From Polaribacter aquimarinus (GTDB lineage Bacteria > Bacteroidota > Bacteroidia > Flavobacteriales > Flavobacteriaceae), in the NCBI RefSeq assembly GCF_003129485.1, contig NZ_QFFG01000001.1, forward strand, positions 62,001 to 126,000: a DNA stretch of 64,000 nt. Reading direction: 5' to 3'. Each line of letters opens with the position of its first letter. Position 1 is the first letter of the stretch. Both the position numbers and the translations under genes were made by a program. Positions 6,595-14,200 of the stretch are shown here, piece after piece. Under the pieces are notes generated by a model, which worked only from the letters and a program-made list of their open reading frames with translations, was not told the origin of the DNA and did no database searches.

Positions 6595-8545
6595 TTTTAA
6601 ACTGTTTTCTTGCTTCTAAATCGATATTCATTTGATTAACTCTTGCATCTACTTTACGTTTAAAATCGGTATCTGCTATGGTTGCCACATTGTCTAAATA
6701 ACGCACCACTTCTTGTCTTCTAATTTCAGAAAAATCCAAGCCTTTCATATTGGCTTTCATCAATTCTTGCAACATATTAAACTTGGTTTCGTAATCTTTT
6801 TTGAAATAAATTTCAGGATTTTCAAACCAATCTTGTTCTAAATCAAAATCTGTTAATCGCAAAGAAATTGCAGACTGAATGTTACGCACATCTCTTGATG
6901 AAAAGAATGGAAAAATCTTCTGAATTTCTTTATATAAAATGGCAAAGAATAAATGTTCATTCGATTTATGATTTCTTTCTGCTCTATCATAAACTTCTAA
7001 AACCCGTTCTTCTGATGGTTTTTCTACAGCGCTTAAAATATCGCCCATACTTTTTGCCAAACCTTGGTCTTTTAAAAACTCATAATGCGACGGATTTTGC
7101 ATATTCACAAAATCGGGCATAGTCTTTTCAAGCTTTTTCCACCAAATATAATCTTGATCTAAAAAGTCGTTTTCTGTTCTTGCTCCATCAATTTTAAAAC
7201 GACCTTGCACACGAGAAATCACAGCTTTATCTAACATTTCTGGAAGATTGGTAAACAATCCTATGGATGAATTTCCGTAGTTTACAGCATATGCACCTTC
7301 TGTATAACGCAAGAAAACTCCGATAACTTCTTTTACACCCGCAGAAACGCCTTGTGCAGTTCTTTCTTGTAAATTATTTTCTGCATCATCAATTGGTGCA
7401 AAAATTAATCGAGTTGGATCTTGCATTGGCTTCATCCACTCTACCATTTTTTCTGCACTTCCTCCTTGAAACGTAGAAATTAAAGTATCTGGCATTGGAT
7501 GAAACAAAAACGGAATGTCTAAATTATCACAATGTTCTTTTAAACGTGTGGCAATGGCTGCAATTAACATTGATTTTCCTGTTCCTGGAATTCCATATCC
7601 CATAAAAACAGGCATAAATCCGCCTAATTCTTGAAACGGGTTTTTTTGCGCATCAAAATCGTAGCTCAACATTCTTTCTGTTAATCTACGTGCAAAATGT
7701 TTCGCATCTTTATTTCCTACAATTTGTTCAAACTGAATTTTATTGAACTCCACACTTTTAGCAGTTCCCGCAAAAACGTTTTCCCAACCAGAGACGGCAA
7801 AATCAGAATTTTCTAATTTATACGTTCTGTCTAAAATGGTTTCTGTGTATTCTAAACTGCTTTTTCTTAGTTGAATTTCATCCAATAAGGCTTCATAAAA
7901 AACAACGGTAAAATCGATGACATCTTTGTCTGATTTTATAATTTCTGGATGCCCTAAATATTTATCATAATAAAACAAAGCACACGCAATTCCTTTTAAA
8001 GGTGACAGCAAAGAAACTTCAGGAATACCCGCAAATTTTTGTTTCATTACGGATAAATCATCAGAGGCGTGAGGCTTTAAATCGTGTAAAATTTTATAGG
8101 ATGTTGCAAATAACTGAAAAGCAGTTGCTGTTTGCATTTTGCTTTCATATTCACGTCTTCCTTGAGAATCTAATGCTGATTTACGCTCATTTAAAGAGGA
8201 TAAACCTGAGGCATCGTAATAATTGTCTTTGATCCAAATTCCTAACGTAATTCCTTCTTGAACTGCATATAAAGTTTGATTTAAAAGCACAGGAATGGCA
8301 ATAGAATCTGGCAACAATCTCTTTTTTAAAGCCAAAATTGTTTTAGAAACCGAAGTTATTTCGACATTGCTTCCGTTATTTGCTCTAGACAAATACAATA
8401 AAATGGAATCGTCCTTAGTGTCTTTTTCTTTATTTTTTGCTCTATTACTTTGCTCCCATTGTACAGATTTTAAATATCCTGAAGCTTCATCGCGAAGCAC
8501 ATCTAATTCATTTTTTTTGATAGGAAAAGTTGAGTTGTGTTCCAT
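6587..8545 (-). CDS. AAA family ATPase with large N-terminal helical domain
   Basis: The protein has 652 residues. The ATPase core is clear: Walker A GYGIPGTGKS at 316-325, a pore-loop-like STFQGGSAEK at 357-366, Walker B IFAPIDDAEN at 381-390 (D386, D387, E389), sensor-1 Asn in FTNLPEMLD (N433) and arginine-finger candidates R445 and R449 in SRVQGRF. This layout is that of classic AAA proteins that thread or disassemble protein complexes as hexameric rings. Residues 1-300 form a unique, largely helical N-domain. Residues 470-652 are a helical C-terminal region. It is translationally coupled to the NUDIX gene. With the coiled-coil protein encoded upstream it may form a remodelling machine; the partner is inferred, not shown. 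Confidence 0.85.
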   Translation of the reverse strand: MEHNSTFPIKKNELDVLRDEASGYLKSVQWEQSNRAKNKEKDTKDDSILLYLSRANNGSNVEITSVSKTILALKKRLLPDSIAIPVLLNQTLYAVQEGITLGIWIKDNYYDASGLSSLNERKSALDSQGRREYESKMQTATAFQLFATSYKILHDLKPHASDDLSVMKQKFAGIPEVSLLSPLKGIACALFYYDKYLGHPEIIKSDKDVIDFTVVFYEALLDEIQLRKSSLEYTETILDRTYKLENSDFAVSGWENVFAGTAKSVEFNKIQFEQIVGNKDAKHFARRLTERMLSYDFDAQKNPFQELGGFMPVFMGYGIPGTGKSMLIAAIATRLKEHCDNLDIPFLFHPMPDTLISTFQGGSAEKMVEWMKPMQDPTRLIFAPIDDAENNLQERTAQGVSAGVKEVIGVFLRYTEGAYAVNYGNSSIGLFTNLPEMLDKAVISRVQGRFKIDGARTENDFLDQDYIWWKKLEKTMPDFVNMQNPSHYEFLKDQGLAKSMGDILSAVEKPSEERVLEVYDRAERNHKSNEHLFFAILYKEIQKIFPFFSSRDVRNIQSAISLRLTDFDLEQDWFENPEIYFKKDYETKFNMLQELMKANMKGLDFSEIRRQEVVRYLDNVATIADTDFKRKVDARVNQMNIDLEARKQFKNE

Positions 8546-8582
8546 AATTTTTTTTAGTTTTAAGTGAATCGAAAAACTGTAA

Positions 8583-9632
8583 TTATTTTAAAGGCGAATT
8601 AAAATCTGCCAGTTGTATCGGTTGTTTTGCAAGTTTGTGTAAAACTTCTGGTACTTGATTGTGTAACAACTGAATAATTCTATGAGGTGCAAAAACATAT
8701 TTTTGTTTGATAACTTCACTCCATTTTTGTAGCGTTTGCTTTGAAAAGAAATTACCCTCTCTAAATGTATCTCCAGAAAAAACTTCATCAATCTTAACAG
8801 AAAAAGCGTAAGATTCTAAAGGAATGTCTTTTTGTGCGATTCCACTTAAAATAGCATGTGTGATTTCATTTTCATCTTTGGCAAAAACATTATGAAAAGG
8901 CCCTAAATCAATTCTTTTTATATGTTTAGGTTCTATTTCTGGTAGTTTTCTATCGATATGATATGCCATTGTATCTAAAGACATTTCTCTATCTGCACTT
9001 TCTTTTAAAACTTGATAAATCTTTTCTTTTTGATCCATTATACGGTTGCCTTCGTAATTAAAGTACATATAACAGATATAAGGTCTGTTTGTACTTACAT
9101 CGTAAAAACTCCAACTGGTTAAATGCTCTCCATTGCTATTCTTAGGAGCTTCAACAATTTTACCTTGCACAAACTTGTTAAAAATATACTGTTGATTGAC
9201 AGATTTATAATACACAATTGATGATGCTTGAAACAGTCTATCTCTTTTAACAGGTTGTTTCTTTTTTAGAAGCGTATCTAAAAATTCTTCTTTTAAAGTA
9301 TGCGTATCAGTTAATTTATCTAAATATTGATTTCTTAACTCTAAATCGTTGAACAAATATCGGAACTCCAAATAATTAGGAAAACCAGAATCAGTTAAAT
9401 CGACTTTCATATTGTCTTCATCATCATACATATATTTAATACGCATTGCTTCTATTGAATACAATAATAAATCTGAATATTGTTTAAAAATTAATAATTC
9501 TTGATGATTGCATAGACCTTGTTGTTGCACTCTAACAATGAGTTCTTTCAACACAAAATCGACCATTTTATGATAAAAAACGTATTGCTCTTTCGAGTTT
9601 AATTCAGCTGAATCTAATGGAGTAGTAATCAT
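8583..9632 (-). CDS. Unknown 349-residue protein between AAA and coiled-coil genes
   Basis: I do not recognise a family. The protein is soluble, without signal or membrane helices. The N-terminal 115 residues are helical (YHKMVDFVLKELIVRVQQQ, FKQYSDLLLYSIEAMRIKYMYD). The centre looks like a beta-rich domain (SWSFYDVSTNRPYICYMYFNYEGN). The C-terminal 100 residues include a HNVFAKDENEITHAILSG segment and end in a short helical tail. The AAA gene starts 37 bases downstream and the coiled-coil gene ends 95 bases upstream, so it belongs to the same transcript by all appearances. A substrate adaptor for the AAA ring is one possibility. Confidence 0.65.
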   Translation of the reverse strand: MITTPLDSAELNSKEQYVFYHKMVDFVLKELIVRVQQQGLCNHQELLIFKQYSDLLLYSIEAMRIKYMYDDEDNMKVDLTDSGFPNYLEFRYLFNDLELRNQYLDKLTDTHTLKEEFLDTLLKKKQPVKRDRLFQASSIVYYKSVNQQYIFNKFVQGKIVEAPKNSNGEHLTSWSFYDVSTNRPYICYMYFNYEGNRIMDQKEKIYQVLKESADREMSLDTMAYHIDRKLPEIEPKHIKRIDLGPFHNVFAKDENEITHAILSGIAQKDIPLESYAFSVKIDEVFSGDTFREGNFFSKQTLQKWSEVIKQKYVFAPHRIIQLLHNQVPEVLHKLAKQPIQLADFNSPLK

Positions 9633-9641
9633 ATTTTCAGT

Positions 9642-9722
9642 AGGCAGTTTTTCAGTAGGCAGTTGGCAGTCACCGTTATTAAGTCAAAAAATGACTGCCA
9701 ACTGAAGACTGCTTACTGCTGA
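9642..9722. repeat. Long inverted repeat in the operon gap
   Basis: CAGTTGGCAGTCA (9660-9672) and its exact complement TGACTGCCAACTG (9692-9704) form a 13-bp stem with a 19-base loop. Further imperfect copies of CAGTAGGCAGTT on the left and GACTGCTTACTGC on the right extend the arms. It lies inside the gap between two same-strand genes of the AAA cluster and could slow decay or processing of the mRNA. Confidence 0.65.
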
Positions 9723-9727
9723 CTTTC

Positions 9728-11071
9728 TTATGATAACATATCGTCGTTAGAAGATTCCTTTTTTGGAGAAGAAGTAGGTTCGTCATCATTTCCAGAAGGA
9801 GCATTCGCATCCGCTTTGTAATAATCTTCAAAAATCTCTTTCATATCAATTCCATATCTATCCGCAAAGTTCTTTTGAATATCAACATCTTTCTCACGAA
9901 TTTCCTGTAAAGCCTCAGCATAGGTACTATACACACCTTTCATCACTTTTTCATGAACAGGAATATTATCCATCATTTCTTGACGAGCTCTAGCACTTGC
10001 AGAATGCATTGAAGCTAAGGTCTCACCAATATGTTCATCCGTTTTTACACCTAAATGCTCTAAAATCGCTGCAAATTCTTGGTCTGTTCTTGCTTTTAAA
10101 GCCACAACATAACCATCATAATACTTCAATCTTTCTTCAGTATCAGACTTTAATTTTGCTCTATGCGTTTGCAAGTTAGAACGTAAAGAGGTCAATACTT
10201 TAATCGTTAAATTGTGTTTATGCACAAAACTATCTTTACTAGCCGCTAAAGTTGTGTAGGCATTTTTAAGACCTTCTAATTCCTCAACTTTTTGCTCAAT
10301 GGTAGTTACTTTACCAATAGCTTCAGAATATTCAGTAGATTGTTTGTCTGCAATTTCATCTAATTCTTGACGAGATTGTTTTAACAACGCATATTGCTCT
10401 TCTAATTTATCTTCTATTTCTTTCTTTTTTTCTAAAGCTTTCGTATGATTTTTAGAGGCTTCTACAATAGCATCTTTCAACTTCTCCTCTACTTCTTTAA
10501 TCTCTACTTCTCTGTTTTTTAAACGTGTAACAGCTGCTTGAGATTTGAATGAAAGCTCATCTAATAAGGTTTGAATATCTGCACTTTCTATACGTGTTTG
10601 AAACATTGCTTTTGCTTTGTTATCAGCTCCTGCGCGTACTTTTTCTGCTTCTTTAAACTCAGCTTCTTCTCTTCTAATTCTGGATTTTCTTCCCCAAAGG
10701 TTATTCCACCAAGTATCTGGCTTATTTTGAGCATCTTCTAATTCGATTCTTGCTCTTTCCAATGCTTTTTGCGCATCATCAATTACTTTTTGCTCTTCTG
10801 CATTTAGTGCTGAAAAACTCTCGAACTTAATACCAACTTCGTCTTGATAATCTGTTAAATCTTTAATAGCATCTAAAAGTGTAGTTCTATCTTTTTCTGC
10901 CATATGAACAACATCATCTAAAGTAGCATTTAATATTTTTTGGCGAGACTCAGGATCATCTTCTTGTGCTAATTTAGACTTCATTGTATCTATCGCTTTC
11001 CCCCAATTTACATCTACTTTTTCATTTTTTTGGTTAGCATTTGTTTCTAATAAATCAAAATCATCAGACAT
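9728..11071 (-). CDS. Long cytosolic coiled-coil protein, first gene of AAA cluster
   Basis: The protein has 447 residues with no signal or membrane segment. About residues 70-330 are strongly coiled-coil (heptads rich in Glu, Lys, Ala, for example LERARIELEDAQNK and KKKEIEDKLEEQYALLK), broken by a Trp-rich patch TWWNNLWGR near residue 120 that could touch a membrane. A conserved-looking helical C-terminus follows (YGIDMKEIFEDYYKAD) and a Ser/Asp/Glu-rich tail. In build it resembles TelA or PspA-type stress proteins, but I see no signature that proves membership. As the first gene of the minus-strand cluster it is probably the most abundant product and a candidate substrate or scaffold for the AAA ATPase. 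Confidence 0.7.
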   Translation of the reverse strand: MSDDFDLLETNANQKNEKVDVNWGKAIDTMKSKLAQEDDPESRQKILNATLDDVVHMAEKDRTTLLDAIKDLTDYQDEVGIKFESFSALNAEEQKVIDDAQKALERARIELEDAQNKPDTWWNNLWGRKSRIRREEAEFKEAEKVRAGADNKAKAMFQTRIESADIQTLLDELSFKSQAAVTRLKNREVEIKEVEEKLKDAIVEASKNHTKALEKKKEIEDKLEEQYALLKQSRQELDEIADKQSTEYSEAIGKVTTIEQKVEELEGLKNAYTTLAASKDSFVHKHNLTIKVLTSLRSNLQTHRAKLKSDTEERLKYYDGYVVALKARTDQEFAAILEHLGVKTDEHIGETLASMHSASARARQEMMDNIPVHEKVMKGVYSTYAEALQEIREKDVDIQKNFADRYGIDMKEIFEDYYKADANAPSGNDDEPTSSPKKESSNDDMLS

Positions 11072-11174
11072 AGTTATTTTTGTGTTTTTAAGTTGAACAA
11101 TTTTTAGACAAGCAATTTCGTTATTTTTTTTGAATTATAACAAAAACCCGTTTAAATATATGTAGCATTTAAAC

Positions 11175-11182
11175 TATTTTTG
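11175..11182 (+). promoter_or_regulatory. Candidate -7 box upstream of adhesin gene
   Basis: TATTTTTG matches the Bacteroidota -7 consensus TAnnTTTG; a TTTA sits 20 bases upstream at the -33 position. It would start an mRNA with a leader of roughly 80 bases for the adhesin gene at 11267. Confidence 0.4.
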
Positions 11183-11266
11183 TTACACATGGTCTAATAA
11201 TTTATTAGAATCTAAATATTCTACTAAATTCTTGGTATTTTTAGCAGCTAAATAGTATTTAAATTT

Positions 11267-14200
11267 ATGATTAAATCTAAGTTTTACTTTATAATAGTTA
11301 TTTTATTAAGTTTTTCTTCTTTCTTTAAAGTAAATGCTCAATTGAGTAAAACTCATTACTTACCTCCCATTACAAGTGATGAACTAATAGAAAACCAATA
11401 CATATACATTTCAACACCGAAAAGAACTAACGTAGCTTTTAAAATAACACCCATAGGACAACCTGCAAATCAAGTTATTTCTGGAGTAGTTTCAAATGCT
11501 AATCCATTTTCAACTTCATCAAATGCAATAGGTATTCAACTGTATCAAAGTCAACTTCTAACATCAAGCATTATTAGAGATAAAGGATATATTATTGAAG
11601 CTGATGATGTTATTTATGTTTCTGTTAGAATGATTTCTGTTCCTGCTGGAAACAGCGGTAATAAAAATCAAGCTGCTTCATTAGTAAGTAAAGGAATTTC
11701 TGCCAAAGGTACTGAATTTAGAATGGGAGCATACGCCAATGACAACCCTAGAGGTGGGCATTTAAATTTTATCTCTGTAATGGCAACTGAAGATAATACA
11801 GATGTTACTTTTGATGATCTTACCACAGGAATTGCCATTGATAATTACACTTTAACTGGCACAAATTTTACAGTAAATTTAAATGAAGGAGAAAGTTATA
11901 TTGTAGCGGTTTCTAATGATTTAGGTGGAAACCCAAACCATTTATTGGGTACTTTAGTAAAATCAACAAAAGAAATTGTAGTAAACTCTGGATCTGCTAC
12001 AGGTAGCTTTTTTGGCGGAAGCAATACAAGAGATTACGGTATGGATCAAATTGTAGGTGCTGATAAAATTGGGACCGAATATATTTTTGTAAAAGGTGAT
12101 GGACAAAATGATTGGGAAAATATTTTAATTGTAGCGCATGAGAATAACACAACTATAGAAGTAAATGGTACAGCAGTTACTGACGTTAGTAATACACCTC
12201 TAGTTTTAAACAAAGGAGAATGGCATGTCATCGAAGGTGATTCATATACCTCTGGTAATATGTATGTAAAAACGTCTAAACCTGCTTTTGCCTATCAAGG
12301 TGTAGGTTTTGGAACAAATGCTGCAAATCAAGGACTTTTTTTTGTCCCTCCTTTAAGTTGTGATAGCAAAGGAGATGTTGATAATATTTCTGAAATCCAA
12401 AATATTGGTTCTGATGTTTTTGATGGCGGAATAACAGTTGTAACAAATGCTGGTTCAAGTGTAAAAATCAACGGACAAGATATTACAAGTTCTAGCTTTG
12501 TTACCACTGGTCCAAATAATGTAAGCGGAATTCCATCCAATAAGCCTCAGTATGTTACTTACAAAGTTACTGGTTTAACAGGTAACATCAGCGTTACAAG
12601 TGATGGAGAATTATATTGTGCTTATTTTAATAGAAATGGAGCTGCCACATCTGGTAGTTTTTATTCTGGTTTCTTATCTGCTCCAGAAATTAACTTTAAT
12701 ACAACTGTTAACTCTTTAGGTAATTGTATTCCAAATGTAACACTATCAGCTGCTAATACTTCATTATACGATGATGGTTTTAAGTGGGAATATTATAATG
12801 AAAACACAGCTACTTGGGAACTAAGAGGTACTCCAAATCAAAACACATATATCCCAGTAGAATCTGAACCAGGAAGATATCGTTTAGTTGGGAAAGTAGT
12901 ATGTAAACCTGGTGAAGATTTTATATCAACAGAAATACCAGTAAGCATTTGTCCTGATGATATAGATGGTGATTTAATCATCGATAATTTAGATGCTGAT
13001 TTAGATAATGATGGTATTTTAAATTGCGATGAGTCTCAGGGTAATATTAACATTAATCTGACTAACGTTAACGCTGCTTCTGCATTAAACCCATTAAACA
13101 ATAACAATATTATAACTACTAGTAGCTATACATCTGTAGAAGCTTCGAATTCTTTGATTGGTGATGCCAATGGAAATTTTACTTCTACTGTAAATTCTGC
13201 AACAAACTCAAATGCAAAATATGATTTAAGTTTCAGTCAAAATATAAATTTTATTTTTAAACAAAATGATTCTGAAAATCACACCGTTAATAACAGTGAA
13301 TATTTTATTATCAAAATTGGCCCCAATAACAAGAACGTTACTTTATTAGATCCAGATGATCAATTATTGGTAAATACTAGTTTTGATCTAGATCAAGATT
13401 TTGTAAGTGGTGTTACAAATTTTTCAGGTTCAGAAATTTGGTTTAAATATAAAGCCGATATTAATGCTGGTAATAGTACTTTCAAATTTTTAGCAAATCA
13501 AGTTAATCAAATTACTTTTGAGCATAAATCTACAGGACTCACTTCACCATCAACCTATAATGGGAACATCGAAATAACTTGTTTTGCATTAGATTCTGAT
13601 GGTGATGGAATCGAAAATTCTTTAGACATTGATTCTGACAATGATGGAATTCCTGATTTTTATGAATCTGTTGCTCTTGCTGGAACTTCACTTACAAATA
13701 ACGATACTAATTTAGATGGTTTAGATGATGTTTTTGATACCGTTGCTTCTAATACTGATTCTGATAACGATGGGATACCTAACTATTTAGATTTAGATTC
13801 TGATAACGACGGAATTTACGATTTAGCAGAATCTGGATTCACCGCAACTGATGCGAACAACGATGGTATAATTGACAATGCAAATGCCGCAAATGTTGGT
13901 ACTAATGGTTATTTTAATTCTTTAGAAACTGCTCCAGATTCTGGTTTAACATTAACAGCTGTTAGAAATTTAGATGCCAATGCAGAAGTAGTAGCAAATA
14001 GAGATAATCTTTTTGACTTTGTTGATTTAGATGCTGATGGAGATGATTGTTTTGACGTTATTGAAGCTGGTTTTACAGGAAATGGTGCTGGTTTAATAGC
14101 TCCAAATCCTTTAGATATAAATGCTAATGGACTTGTCAATAATTCTGATGGATACACTACACCAAATTCAAATTACAGTTCAGACGCTCCTGTTGTAGTT

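Noticed and set aside
12276-12540. Minus-strand frames inside the adhesin gene
   Set aside because: They are antisense to a clear coding region and show no domain or promoter.
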